In this document: positions 1-8,674 of the stretch, piece after piece
How positions within the stretch are numbered: the first letter of the stretch is position 1
Layout: each line of letters starts with the position of its first letter
From: Phycisphaeraceae bacterium
GTDB taxonomy: Bacteria > Planctomycetota > Phycisphaerae > Phycisphaerales > SM1A02
Assembly (NCBI GenBank): GCA_019636755.1
Contig: JAHBWZ010000003.1
Coordinates: forward strand, 186,001 to 250,000
Direction of reading: 5' to 3'
Length of the DNA: 64,000 bases
Translations under genes and position numbers: made by a program
The notes under the pieces: model-generated
The model's database searches: none
What the model was told of the DNA's origin: nothing
Seen by the model: the letters and a program-made list of their open reading frames with translations, nothing else

Positions 1-252
1 GAGCCGGCGCAGCGACGTGATGAACGTCTTCCAGTAGTCGGTCGCGATCACCACCTGGCCGACGATCATCTGCGCGTCACGCACGGTCTCCGGATCGGTC
101 ACGTGCCGCAGGTTGACGAGCATCACGTCTTCACCCGACGCCTCCCGGACGACGAGAGAGCGGAGATGCCGCTGCTCGTTCAGCGATCCGAACATGAGGC
201 CGACGAGCAGGCCGGCGGCGAAGAGAATGACATCGAAGAGCTGCACGATCAC
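1..252 (-). CDS. YbjQ-like (UPF0145) protein with N-terminal membrane segment, partial
   Basis: Reading the minus strand from a GTG at 252 gives an open frame that runs off the left edge. The first 20 or so residues are hydrophobic (VIVQLFDVILFAAGLLVGLM), a likely membrane anchor. They are followed by a segment with the pattern VMLVNLRHV...MIVGQVVIATDYWKTF, which fits the YbjQ / UPF0145 fold (a pentamer-forming family of unknown role sometimes called heavy-metal-binding). The GTG start overlaps the TGA of the upstream YbjQ gene (GTGA), so the two are translationally coupled and probably act together. Only about 84 residues are visible. Family assignment is from motif resemblance. Confidence 0.7.
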   Translation of the reverse strand, partial: MIVQLFDVILFAAGLLVGLMFGSLNEQRHLRSLVVREASGEDVMLVNLRHVTDPETVRDAQMIVGQVVIATDYWKTFITSLRRL

Positions 253-587
253 CGGACCGCTCCGGCAGCCCCGCCGACCAGGCGGACCGCGGTGCCGTAC
301 GCATACAGCTCCGCCGCACCGGCCGCCACCGCACTGGTCGTGAACCGGACGTTCACGACCGCGTCGGCCCCGAGCTCCGCCGCCTGCCCCACCATCCGCT
401 CGATCGCCTGCCTTCGTGCCTCGGTCAGCAGTTCGGTGTACCCGCGGATCTCGCCACCCACCAGGTTCTTGAAGCTGGCGGCGATGTCACGACCGAGGTG
501 CTTTGCCCGGATCGTGTTTCCCTGCACGAGGCCGAGCACCGATGCGATCTCGCGCCCGGGCACTGTTTCCGTATTGACGACGATCAT
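249..587 (-). CDS. YbjQ / UPF0145 family protein
   Basis: A 112-residue protein, the usual length for YbjQ. It begins MIVVNTETVPGRE and continues with GLVQGNTIRAKHLGRDI, RGYTELLTEAR and a C-terminal ELGADAVVNVRF...AELYAYGTAV. These are the hallmark blocks of the UPF0145 family, whose biochemical role is not established. A GGAGG ribosome binding site lies about 10 bases before the ATG. The gene is 67 bases downstream of mgtE, from which it is separated by a small hairpin, and its stop overlaps the GTG of a second, membrane-anchored YbjQ-like gene. Confidence 0.88.
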   Translation of the reverse strand: MIVVNTETVPGREIASVLGLVQGNTIRAKHLGRDIAASFKNLVGGEIRGYTELLTEARRQAIERMVGQAAELGADAVVNVRFTTSAVAAGAAELYAYGTAVRLVGGAAGAVR

Positions 588-630
588 GGACGGGATACCT
601 CCGATTCCGGAAAGGGGCAGTCAGGCAGCG

Positions 631-653
631 CGGCCGCACGCACCGCGCGGCCG
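631..653 (-). terminator. Small hairpin after mgtE
   Basis: An inverted repeat of 7 bp (CGGCCGC / GCGGCCG) with a 9-base loop lies immediately downstream of the mgtE stop codon, between it and the next gene. There is no T-run after it, so termination would be weak, or the hairpin may only stabilise an mRNA end. Confidence 0.35.
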
Positions 654-654
654 G

Positions 655-2151
655 TCAGAGCAGGGTTCCGTGCAGGACGATGACGGCGATCGAGAAGTAG
701 ATGATCATCCCGGAGGCATCCATGAGCGTGGCGATCATGGGAGAGGAGGACGTGGCCGGATCCAGCCCAAGCCGCTGGAGCAGCAGCGGAAGCGTCGCGC
801 CCAGCAGCGTCCCCCAGGTGACGACACCCAGGATGGCCAGCGTGACGGCCAGCGTCAGTGCGCCGACATGCGGCGTCTCGATGATTCCGAGCCGGCTCCA
901 GGCGGCAACGCAGAGCAGCCCGACCGCGCCCAGTCCGCAGCCCAGGAGGATGCCGGTCGCCAGTTCCCGCCGGAGAATGCGCAGCCAGTCCGCCGGCTCG
1001 ATCTCGCGCAGCGCCAGCGCGCGGATGATGAGCGACGCCGTCTGCGTCCCGCTGTTGCCGCCGCAGGCGATGATGAGCGGGATGAAGAGCGTGAGCACGA
1101 CGGCCTGCGCCAGGCGGTTCTCGAACCCGCTCAGGATGAACACCGTCATGCTCTGGCCCAGGAAGAGGATCGCGAGCCACGGCCCGCGCTTGCGGAGCAT
1201 GCCGGCCAGCGCGGTCTGCAGGTACGGCTGCGCGAGCGCGCCCATGCCGCCGAGTTTGTGGATGTCCTCGGTCGCTTCGTATTCGGCGACGTCGGCGACG
1301 TCGTCGGCCGTGACGATGCCCAGCAGTGTGCCGCGCGAATCGACGACGGGCAGCGCGAATCGGTCGTACTTGGCGAAGAGCACGACCGCGTCCTCGCGAT
1401 CCGCCGTGCACTCCAGCGCCACCGTCCGCTCGACCATGATCTCGCGCACGCTCCGGTCGGGCTCGGCGAAGAGCAGGTCGCTCACCTGGAAATCCCCGAT
1501 GAGCCGCTGCTTCTCGTCGATCACGTAGATCCAGTCGATCGTCTCGGCGGTCCGCCCCCATCGCCTGACGTGGTCCAGCGCCCGCGCGACCGTCCAGTCC
1601 GGACGCACGCGGACGTAGTTCGGCGTCATGAGCCGGCCGACGGACTCCGCCGGGTACCCGAGGATCGCCAGCGTCTCCCGGCGCGACTGCGGACTGAGCG
1701 ACGCCATGAGCCGCGTGGCGACCTCGGTCGGCAGTTCGTCCAGCAATCGGGCGCGATCGTCCGGCTCCAGGGCCTCGATCGCCGTGCGGGCACGCTGGGC
1801 GCCGAGTTTCTCGATGAGCGCTTCCTGCCGCGCGTTGTCGAGATCGGCGAAGACGTCGCCGGCGACGTCGCGCGGGAGCAGCCGGAACGCCACGGCGACG
1901 GACTCCGGCTCCAGTTCGTCGATGACCTCCGCGATGTCGGCGGCCGGCAGGTCCGCGAGCGCCGTCCGGACCTCGCGGAAGCGGCGCTGCGCGATCAGGT
2001 CCTGGATCTCCGGCGCGACCACGGCGCCGACCGGGGAGAACAGGACCGCGGGCTCGGCGGCGCGCTCCGCCGGGACGACGCCCGCGCCGTCGGCCTCGCC
2101 CGCCCCGACATCCGCAGAGAGTCGATCCCGCTCATCCTGATCACCGATCAT
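655..2151 (-). CDS. mgtE: MgtE magnesium channel/transporter
   Basis: A 498-residue protein with the three-part MgtE layout. An N-terminal superhelical domain (IQDLIAQRRFREVRTALADL, then repeats such as LLDELPTEVATRLMASL) comes first. A CBS-domain pair follows (IYVIDEKQRLIGDFQVSDLL; LPVVDSRGTLLGIVTADDV). The C-terminal membrane channel carries the conserved ACGGNSGTQTASLIIRAL block that lines the pore in this family. MgtE is a magnesium-gated Mg2+ import channel in the inner membrane. The open frame continues upstream to 2412, but that part is the antisense of a tRNA gene, so the ATG at 2151 was chosen. No ribosome binding site is seen. A CATAAT hexamer at 2166-2161 (minus strand) could give a nearly leaderless transcript. 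Confidence 0.93.
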   Translation of the reverse strand: MIGDQDERDRLSADVGAGEADGAGVVPAERAAEPAVLFSPVGAVVAPEIQDLIAQRRFREVRTALADLPAADIAEVIDELEPESVAVAFRLLPRDVAGDVFADLDNARQEALIEKLGAQRARTAIEALEPDDRARLLDELPTEVATRLMASLSPQSRRETLAILGYPAESVGRLMTPNYVRVRPDWTVARALDHVRRWGRTAETIDWIYVIDEKQRLIGDFQVSDLLFAEPDRSVREIMVERTVALECTADREDAVVLFAKYDRFALPVVDSRGTLLGIVTADDVADVAEYEATEDIHKLGGMGALAQPYLQTALAGMLRKRGPWLAILFLGQSMTVFILSGFENRLAQAVVLTLFIPLIIACGGNSGTQTASLIIRALALREIEPADWLRILRRELATGILLGCGLGAVGLLCVAAWSRLGIIETPHVGALTLAVTLAILGVVTWGTLLGATLPLLLQRLGLDPATSSSPMIATLMDASGMIIYFSIAVIVLHGTLL

Positions 2152-2315
2152 GCGGTGGGGATTATGCCGCGACCCGCCTCCGCCCGGGGAAACGCGATCC
2201 GCGGGACGGCCTCCGGACGCACCGCGGTTCACCCGCGGGATCCACCGCGAGCGCGGGCCGACGATACGGCCACTTCCCTCCCGGCGTGTCGACCGGTATC
2301 CTTCCCGCTCCCCGT

Positions 2316-2388
2316 GCGGGCGTAACTCAGTTGGTAGAGTGCAAGCCTTCCAAGCTTGATGTCGAGGGTTCGAGTCCCTTCGCCCGCT
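2316..2388 (+). tRNA. tRNA-Gly (anticodon TCC)
   Basis: A complete cloverleaf can be drawn. The acceptor arms GCGGGCG / CGCCCGC pair fully, the D arm has ACTC...GAGT, and the anticodon stem CAAGC / GCTTG holds the loop CTTCCAA with anticodon TCC. The T arm is GGGTTCGAGTCCC and the discriminator base is T. The 3' CCA is not encoded. It sits on the opposite strand between mgtE and the hydroxylase gene. Confidence 0.95.
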
Positions 2389-2509
2389 TTCCTGCGCCGA
2401 CCCGGTGACCATCGACCGCGCCGCGTCGCGGCCGTGCGGCGCGCGCTGGCCAGGCGGCGGCGGGCCCGGCGCATCACCGGGGCGCGCCCCGGCGCGACGG
2501 CCCGGCCGG

Positions 2510-3316
2510 TCACCATCGCTGGAACGGCCGCAGCAGCATCCCGCGCAGCGTGCGCCAGTGCCTCGTCTCCGCGTGCTCGTCGAGGCCCATGACGATCGAT
2601 CCGGGATCGTCCCGCAGGCGGAACGTGCGGAAGAGCCGGTCCCACACCGAGAGGATGCTGGCGAAATTGGAGTCGGTCTCCGGCCGCCATCGTGAGTGGT
2701 GCACCCAGTGCATCCACGGCGTGACGATCACCAGCCGCAGGACCGCGTCCAGTCGGCGCGGCATGCGCACGTTGCTGTGATGCAGCAGGATCACCGGCAG
2801 GAGCAGCGACTCGTACACCAGCACCTGCGGCAGGCTCATGCCGAGCAGCGGCAGCACCGCCAGCCTGGCCAGGCCGGAGAGCAGGATCTCGCCCGTGTGA
2901 AAGCGCAGGGCGGTCGTGACATCCATCTCCCGATCGGCGTGGTGCACGGCGTGGAATCGCCAGAGCAGCGGGATCCGGTGGTTGATGACGTGCCAGAGGT
3001 ACATCCAGCCGTCGAAGAGGACCAGCGCCACGGGCCACGCCGCCCACGCGGGCAGGTCCAGCCAGTGCAGCAGGCCGAACCGGTGCTCGCGGGCCCACTC
3101 GGTGACGAGAAGGACCAGAGCGGCGAAGCACAGCGCGCCGACGATCGCGTTGAGCACGCCGAGGGCCAGGTTGGACGCGTCGTGACTGACCCGGCGGTCG
3201 CGTCCCGGAAACATCGGCACGACCGATTCCAGGAGCCAGAGCACCGCCAGCGCGACCGCCGCGGTGACGGGCTTGCCGGCAACGAGCCACGGCCATGTGT
3301 CGGGAGATCCGGGCAT
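2510..3316 (-). CDS. Sterol desaturase / fatty acid hydroxylase family membrane protein
   Basis: A 268-residue integral membrane protein with the histidine clusters of the di-iron fatty acid hydroxylase superfamily: HVINH (HX3H), FHAVHH (HX2HH), HHSN and HWVHH. About four hydrophobic helices surround them. Family members hydroxylate or desaturate sterols, carotenoids, fatty acids or ether lipids at the membrane face; the substrate here cannot be inferred. The frame extends upstream to 3487, but the conserved part starts at MPGSPDTWPW (3316). It diverges from the ABC exporter at 3454, leaving a 137-bp shared upstream region. Confidence 0.87.
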   Translation of the reverse strand: MPGSPDTWPWLVAGKPVTAAVALAVLWLLESVVPMFPGRDRRVSHDASNLALGVLNAIVGALCFAALVLLVTEWAREHRFGLLHWLDLPAWAAWPVALVLFDGWMYLWHVINHRIPLLWRFHAVHHADREMDVTTALRFHTGEILLSGLARLAVLPLLGMSLPQVLVYESLLLPVILLHHSNVRMPRRLDAVLRLVIVTPWMHWVHHSRWRPETDSNFASILSVWDRLFRTFRLRDDPGSIVMGLDEHAETRHWRTLRGMLLRPFQRW

Positions 3317-3453
3317 GTTCGGGCGGCGCGGGTGGGTCCAGGAGGACAGACGGAAACGGTAGCACGGCGCGAGGTGCCGGCGCGCGCCGGATCGCGTCCG
3401 TGCACGTGATGCGCGCCGCATCGCCGGGCGACCTGCCCTACCATCGCCGCCGC

Positions 3454-5547
3454 ATGCCCCCGTCCGATACCGAAGACCCGAAGGCATCCACCCCGGGGAG
3501 CACCGGCCCGGGGAGCACCGGCCCGGGGAGAACCGGGCTCCCGGGGCCGGGGCCCGCCGCCGCGTTCGACTTCCTTCCCGAGAGCAGCCGATCGCGCTAT
3601 CGCCAGTACCGCGAGGATTTCCGACATCACCGGACCGAGGGCTCGCGCGTCACCGCCGAGGGCCTGGCCACCGAGCGGCGCCGGCAGCAGCGGCGCCAGC
3701 GCCGGTTCACCGAACTGTTCCGCGCGTTCCTCGGATTCGCACGGCCGTATCGCGCCGCGATCGTCCTCTCGCTCGTCACGGTGACGATCTCGACCGGTCT
3801 CGCGCTCGTGCCGCCGGCCGCGACGGGGCTGATCATCGACACGATCCTGGGCAGCCGGCCGCTTCCACCCGTGCTGCAGGAACTCGGCTGGTTCCCGTCG
3901 GATCCCGCCATCCTGCTCCGCGACATCTGCCTCGGCCTGGCGCTCTTCGCGATGGTCTCCGTGGCCGTGGGCATGACCGGGCGCACGCTCAACACGCGCA
4001 CGACGAAGCAGCTCCAGTCATCCATCCGGCGCCGCGTCTTCGCGCACGCGGTGCGCCTGCCGCTCCACCGGATCCACGACCTGCGGTCGGGCGGCGCGGC
4101 GAGCATGCTGCGGGAGGACGCGGGCGGCGTGGCGGACCTGCTCTTCAGCATGATCTACAACCCGTGGCGGGCGGTCGTGCAGCTCGCGGGAACGCTGATC
4201 ATCCTCGCGTTCATCGACTGGCGGCTGCTGCTGGGGTCCATCGTCGTCGTGCCGACGGTCTACATCTCGCATCGGACGTGGATCGCCCGCATCCGCCCGC
4301 TCTTCCGGGACATCCGGGCCACGCGGCAATCGATCGACGCGCATGCCACCGAGGCGTTCGGCGGCATGCGCGTCGTCCGCGGTTTCGGCCGCCAGCGCTC
4401 GGAGACGGCGCGGTTCATCCGCAACAACCACCTGATGATCCGGCAGGAACTGCTGGCGTGGTGGTGGTCGCGCGTCGTCGACATCGCGTGGAGCCTGCTG
4501 GTCCCGTTCGCGACCGCCCTGCTGCTCTGGTACGGCGGTTCCCGCATCCTGGCCGACGGCGCCCGGATCGCGGAGGGCACGCTCGATCCCGCCCGGTCGC
4601 TGACGACCGGTGACCTCATCATGTTCCTCTTCTACCTGGCGCTGCTCCTGGAGCCGCTGGCGATGCTCGCCTCCAGCGCGACCTCGTTCCAGACGAACCT
4701 CGCCGGGCTCGATCGCATCCTCGACCTCCTGCACGAACCGACGGAGCTGGGCGGGTCCCGCGGAGGGCGGCGCCTCGACCGGCGCGAGGTGCGCGGCGAG
4801 ATCCGGCTGGAGCAGGTCTCATTCGCCTACCCGGGCCGCGCCGAGCGCGTGATCGAGGCGCTCACGCTGACGATCCGACCGGGCGAGACGGTGGCCGTCG
4901 TGGGTCCCAGCGGCGCGGGAAAGACGACGCTCTCGAATCTCGTTGCCCGCTTCCATGATCCCGACGAGGGCACGATCCGTCTGGACGGCATCGACCTGCG
5001 CGACATCGACGTCGAGTCGTATCGACGGCTGCTGGGGATCGTCGAGCAGGACGTCTTCCTCTTCGACGGCACGATCGCGGAGAACATCGCCTACGGCAGC
5101 CGGCAGGCGACCGCCGCGGAGATCCGCCGCGCCGCGGAGCGCGCCCAGGCGACGGAGTTCATCGATCGGCTGGAGCGCGGCCTCGGCACGCTCATCGGCG
5201 AGCGCGGCGTGCGCCTGAGCGGCGGCCAGCGCCAGCGACTGGCGATCGCACGGGCGATCCTCGCCGATCCGCGGGTCCTCATCCTGGACGAGGCGACGAG
5301 CAGTCTCGACACCGAGAACGAACGACTCATCCAGCGCAGCCTCCGCGGACTCATGCGCGGCCGGACGAGCCTGGTCATCGCCCATCGTCTCAGCACCATC
5401 ATGCACGCCGACCGGATCATCGTGCTCGAACACGGGCGCATCACCGAGATCGGCACGCACGAGGAACTGCTCGCCCGGGCCGGCCGGTATGCGGCCATGG
5501 TGGAGATGCAGACCATGCCCGGTGGCATGGAGAGGCCGGCGGGCTGA
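3454..5547 (+). CDS. ABC exporter, fused transmembrane and ATPase domains (MsbA-like)
   Basis: A 697-residue half-transporter. The first ~35 residues are Pro/Gly/Ser/Thr-rich and contain a short in-frame repeat. The six-helix exporter domain spans about residues 95-410. The nucleotide-binding domain follows, with Walker A GPSGAGKTT (near 485), signature LSGGQRQR (near 587), Walker B VLILDEATS and the H-loop VIAHRLST. Such homodimeric exporters flip lipids or expel hydrophobic compounds; the substrate is unknown. The ATG at 3454 follows the divergent promoter region. An in-frame upstream start at 3295 would overlap the hydroxylase gene and is unlikely. A second exporter of the same class lies at 36584-38413. 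Confidence 0.92.
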   Translation: MPPSDTEDPKASTPGSTGPGSTGPGRTGLPGPGPAAAFDFLPESSRSRYRQYREDFRHHRTEGSRVTAEGLATERRRQQRRQRRFTELFRAFLGFARPYRAAIVLSLVTVTISTGLALVPPAATGLIIDTILGSRPLPPVLQELGWFPSDPAILLRDICLGLALFAMVSVAVGMTGRTLNTRTTKQLQSSIRRRVFAHAVRLPLHRIHDLRSGGAASMLREDAGGVADLLFSMIYNPWRAVVQLAGTLIILAFIDWRLLLGSIVVVPTVYISHRTWIARIRPLFRDIRATRQSIDAHATEAFGGMRVVRGFGRQRSETARFIRNNHLMIRQELLAWWWSRVVDIAWSLLVPFATALLLWYGGSRILADGARIAEGTLDPARSLTTGDLIMFLFYLALLLEPLAMLASSATSFQTNLAGLDRILDLLHEPTELGGSRGGRRLDRREVRGEIRLEQVSFAYPGRAERVIEALTLTIRPGETVAVVGPSGAGKTTLSNLVARFHDPDEGTIRLDGIDLRDIDVESYRRLLGIVEQDVFLFDGTIAENIAYGSRQATAAEIRRAAERAQATEFIDRLERGLGTLIGERGVRLSGGQRQRLAIARAILADPRVLILDEATSSLDTENERLIQRSLRGLMRGRTSLVIAHRLSTIMHADRIIVLEHGRITEIGTHEELLARAGRYAAMVEMQTMPGGMERPAG
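3492..3536 (+). repeat. Three tandem 15-bp units inside a CDS
   Basis: Three consecutive units of the form CCCGGGGAGCACCGG (the third has AACCGG) encode a GSTGP-like pentapeptide repeat near the N-terminus of the ABC exporter. The length keeps the reading frame, so copy number could vary without breaking the gene. Confidence 0.85.
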
Positions 5548-5559
5548 CGGCGACGGGCA

Positions 5560-5588
5560 GGCCGCGGAGAGGAGACCCCTCCGCGGCC
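5560..5588. terminator. Bidirectional hairpin between convergent genes
   Basis: A perfect 10-bp stem (GGCCGCGGAG / CTCCGCGGCC) with a 9-base loop lies in the 54-bp gap between the convergent ABC exporter and DUF2325-type genes. There is no flanking T-run, as is common in GC-rich genomes. Its location and symmetry fit a terminator serving both strands. Confidence 0.6.
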
Positions 5589-5601
5589 CGTTCTCCGCCG
5601 G

Positions 5602-7317
5602 TCACGCCGCGCTGTCCGGCACTCCGGATCGCCGGACCTGGTCCAGGATCACGCGGGCGACCTGGTTCGGGTGATAGCCCGCGGGCGCAAGGAGGCAGGG
5701 CGTCCCGGACCGGGCGCAGAGCCCGGGAAGTTCTTCCGTGACGAAGTGGCTGCACCAGCGCACGAGCACGATCACCACGGTCCGTCGATCACCGGCGATG
5801 GTGGAGAGATCCCGGACGCGGCCGGCATCGCGCATGCCGATCCAGGTGACCTCGGTCCCGAAGGCGCTGCGCAGCCGGGCAACCGCGTGCGGCCTGGCCT
5901 CGCCGCCGACGATCGTGATCGTCCGGCCGTCGAGCCGAGCCGCCGCCTCCGCCACGGAAGACGAGGTGCCGCGGGCGTCCTCGTCCGCCTCTTCGCGCAG
6001 TTCGCGTTCGTGCTCGATCCGGATGCGGTCATCGACGGCATCGAGCACGCGCTGCGCGCCGTTCCCGGGCACGATGGAGTCCGGGAGCAGCGGCGCTACC
6101 GTGAGCATGATCTCCAGGAGTCCGGGTTCCGTCACCGGAAAGCCCCGCGCGCACCAGCCCGACAGTTCCTCCAGCAGTCGATGCCAGGACTCGATCGTCG
6201 CATCGGATCCGTCGTCACCGGTCAGGATCCGGCGGACCTGATACCGGATCCTCGATCGCCGGGACTTCCGTTCGCGCCGCAGTTCCAGTCGCGATCGAAG
6301 CACGGCCGTTTCCGGCTCCACGCTCTCCGCCATCGCCCCGGCGCTGCGCCAGTCCGCCGGATCGTCCAGCCGCATGAAACGATCGATACGGATCCGATGC
6401 GTATCCGTCTGCCGGGAGATCCATGCGAAGAATGCCCGCTGGTCCGGGTCGGCAGGATCCGTTCCGGTCACCGCGCGCTCGGCGGCGAAGAGCGTGCTCG
6501 ATGCCTCGGCGGCGATGCGGAGCATCGCCGTGAACTCCGCGCGGTCCACGGCCGGGTCGAGCGCGTGATCGCAGTCGTGCGCCAGCCTCGCGAGCGACGC
6601 GACCGCGGCATACGCGTGCGCAAGGCACCGCAGCGGCTCCGGTCCCGCCCCCCTGGACACGAATCGATCGACCCGCTGCCGCTCGTCATTCGGGAGCGTG
6701 TCGACATCGTCGCGCGACGCGCGGGAACCGTCGACGGCGGCGAGCAGTCTCTGCGCCTTCTGTCGTGTGCGCTGCGCGATCACCGGGAGATTGACGGACT
6801 CCTGCATCCACCAGCGCGCGTCCGTTCCCGCCGCGGTCACCGGCGCCGCGACCCGGTCCACGTCGATCAGCGTCTCGCCCGGCCGCAGCAGACCGCGCGG
6901 GCGCTCCGGCAGAGGTCCGGCCGGGTCCGCGATCTGCCCGGCCTCGGCCGGCCTGACCGCGACGTCCGACACCGCGTCACCGATCCTCAGGTTCATGATC
7001 GAGGGGGACGGGGCGCGCGGTGCGGGCTCATCCGTGGCCGGCACCTCGTCACGCGGTGACTCGCGATCCCGCGCGGCCGCCGACACCTCGGTCGATTGCA
7101 CCGTCGATCGCGGCACCGGCGCCGCCGTTCCGGCGTCCGCCGCGTCCGCCACAACGTACGGCGCCATGGCCTTCCACAGGATGCGCAAGAGGTGCGGTCG
7201 CTCCCGCAGGACCTCTGCGACCGCGATCACGAGTCGATCGATGGCGTCATGGGCAGGGCGCGACGGGTCGGACACGTGTTCTCCGTGGTGCACTGAAACC
7301 GGTCCTTCTGCATGCAT
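5602..7317 (-). CDS. Uncharacterised protein with C-terminal DUF2325-like domain
   Basis: A 571-residue soluble protein. The C-terminal ~105 residues begin with ITIVGGEARPHAVARLRSAF, continue with a VIVLVRWCSHF segment and end with a GTPCLLAPAGYHPNQVARVI segment. This fits DUF2325, a small Rossmann-like domain with a conserved GG near its start and a serine/cysteine-His pair in the middle; its role is unknown. The central part (about residues 150-450) is helical, charged and not recognised. The start ATG at 7317 has a GGAGA ribosome binding site about 8 bases upstream; the frame is open further but without coding character. It diverges from the YdcF-like gene. Confidence 0.72.
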   Translation of the reverse strand: MHAEGPVSVHHGEHVSDPSRPAHDAIDRLVIAVAEVLRERPHLLRILWKAMAPYVVADAADAGTAAPVPRSTVQSTEVSAAARDRESPRDEVPATDEPAPRAPSPSIMNLRIGDAVSDVAVRPAEAGQIADPAGPLPERPRGLLRPGETLIDVDRVAAPVTAAGTDARWWMQESVNLPVIAQRTRQKAQRLLAAVDGSRASRDDVDTLPNDERQRVDRFVSRGAGPEPLRCLAHAYAAVASLARLAHDCDHALDPAVDRAEFTAMLRIAAEASSTLFAAERAVTGTDPADPDQRAFFAWISRQTDTHRIRIDRFMRLDDPADWRSAGAMAESVEPETAVLRSRLELRRERKSRRSRIRYQVRRILTGDDGSDATIESWHRLLEELSGWCARGFPVTEPGLLEIMLTVAPLLPDSIVPGNGAQRVLDAVDDRIRIEHERELREEADEDARGTSSSVAEAAARLDGRTITIVGGEARPHAVARLRSAFGTEVTWIGMRDAGRVRDLSTIAGDRRTVVIVLVRWCSHFVTEELPGLCARSGTPCLLAPAGYHPNQVARVILDQVRRSGVPDSAA

Positions 7318-7492
7318 GATCTCGTCTCCATACGGAGGGTTGCCCATCCTCCCCGCTGGGCGCCGGGTGCAGCCCGACAGGAGTCCCGGAGGCAGGTCAT
7401 GGATTCTGGCATCCGCGGCGACACCGTGCGTGTGACCCGGTGACAGCAGCGTGGCACCGGGAGACCCGCGTCGCGCCGCACCGATTCCCATC

Positions 7493-8656
7493 ATGGCGTC
7501 GCGTGCGGACCGGGCCTCCGCGTCCGCGCTTCTGTCGCGTTCCGCGCGACCGAGCCGATCCGGAGAGTCTGTGATTCCCTCCCGGCGCATCGACGGATCC
7601 GGCGCACGACCGGCGGATGCGGCACGGCCCGCGCGGCCGCGCATGGCACCGCTGCGCGCCGGCGTGGGGGTCGCCATCGGCGGCGTCTGCCTCGCCGGCG
7701 TCCTCGCGTGGCTGCTCGGCTCGGGCGATCCGACCTCGGTCTTCGTCGGCCCCCTGCCGGGACCACGCTGGCTCCGGCCGCTGCTGCTTCTCGGCATCGC
7801 AATCCTCGCGGCGCACACCGTGCAGGCACGGTTCCGTCCGCGCCCGCGCGGCGGCGTCGACCATCAGCGCCGCAGGACAGGCGACGACATCGCCTGCGCG
7901 CTGCTGACCCTCGGCCTGGGCGCGGCATGCCTGCTCGGCATGACCGCGTGCCCCCCGCCCCTGGCCACCAGCCCGTGGCTCCTCGCCGTCGCCACCGTCC
8001 TGGTCGGCCTGCCGGGACGGACCCTGCACGGCGCTCCGGCGCGCCGACTTCCCATGACCGCCGCCATCACCGTCACCGCCGGCGGCGTCCTCGCCCTGGT
8101 CCCGCTGACGGAGATGGCGTGGTATCTCGTCCACCATCCGACCGCGAGCGGTCGGGCGATCGTCGTGTTCGGGGCCCGCGCCTGCGCCGACGGCACGCCG
8201 AGCGATGCGCTCGCCGATCGGACGCGCTGGGCGGCGGCGCTGTACCGGCAGGGCCGTGCGCCGCGCATCATCTGCTCGGGCGGCCCGGGCGACGGCGACA
8301 TCCATGAGAGCGTGTCCATGCATCGCCTGCTCCGGTCGCTGGAGGTGCCGGAGGATGCGATCGCACTGGACCTGCTCGGCGTCAACTCATGGGCGACGGT
8401 CCTCGGTGTCGCCGCGGCGCACGGCGCCGATGATCGCGCCGAGCCGTTCCTCATGGTCAGCCACGTCTTCCATCTCCCGCGGATCATGGTGACCTGCGAT
8501 CGGCTGGGTGTTCCCGCCCGCGCCGCACCCGCGCGCCACACGCGCATGCGACGCCTGCTTCCCTGGGCGATCGCCCGGGAGATCCCGGGATTCTGGGTGT
8601 ATGCGCTGCGCCCGCCGCCGCGGGGCGGTCGTCTGCCGCCGGCGCCCGCACCGTGA
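7493..8656 (+). CDS. YdcF / DUF218 family membrane protein (ElyC/SanA-like)
   Basis: About 387 residues from the ATG at 7493; a GTG at 7451 would give 401. Four to five hydrophobic segments occupy the first 200 residues. The C-terminal half carries DUF218 features: AIVVFGARACADGTPSDAL, a CSGGPGDGDIHES segment, and SWATVLGV...FLMVSHVFHLPRI. DUF218 proteins such as ElyC, SanA and YdcF affect envelope integrity, with ElyC linked to peptidoglycan and enterobacterial common antigen lipid carriers. Catalytic activity is unproven. The start is uncertain because neither candidate has a clear ribosome binding site. Confidence 0.85.
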   Translation: MASRADRASASALLSRSARPSRSGESVIPSRRIDGSGARPADAARPARPRMAPLRAGVGVAIGGVCLAGVLAWLLGSGDPTSVFVGPLPGPRWLRPLLLLGIAILAAHTVQARFRPRPRGGVDHQRRRTGDDIACALLTLGLGAACLLGMTACPPPLATSPWLLAVATVLVGLPGRTLHGAPARRLPMTAAITVTAGGVLALVPLTEMAWYLVHHPTASGRAIVVFGARACADGTPSDALADRTRWAAALYRQGRAPRIICSGGPGDGDIHESVSMHRLLRSLEVPEDAIALDLLGVNSWATVLGVAAAHGADDRAEPFLMVSHVFHLPRIMVTCDRLGVPARAAPARHTRMRRLLPWAIAREIPGFWVYALRPPPRGGRLPPAPAP

Positions 8657-8674
8657 CCGACCAGTGCGCTTTCA

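Noticed and set aside
103-2325. Long plus-strand frame opposite mgtE (740 codons)
   Set aside because: It is the GC-rich shadow of mgtE, has no recognisable domain and overlaps the tRNA gene. Similar long shadows (for example 15411-17237 and 50206-52122) were rejected for the same reason.
2152-2412. Upstream extension of the mgtE open frame
   Set aside because: The reading frame is open through the antisense of tRNA-Gly; the peptide there is a common artefact of tRNA genes. The conserved MgtE start is at 2151.
2477-2492. Palindrome CCGGGGCGCGCCCCGG as terminator
   Set aside because: It is a short perfect palindrome with almost no loop in extremely GC-rich sequence, so it may be chance.
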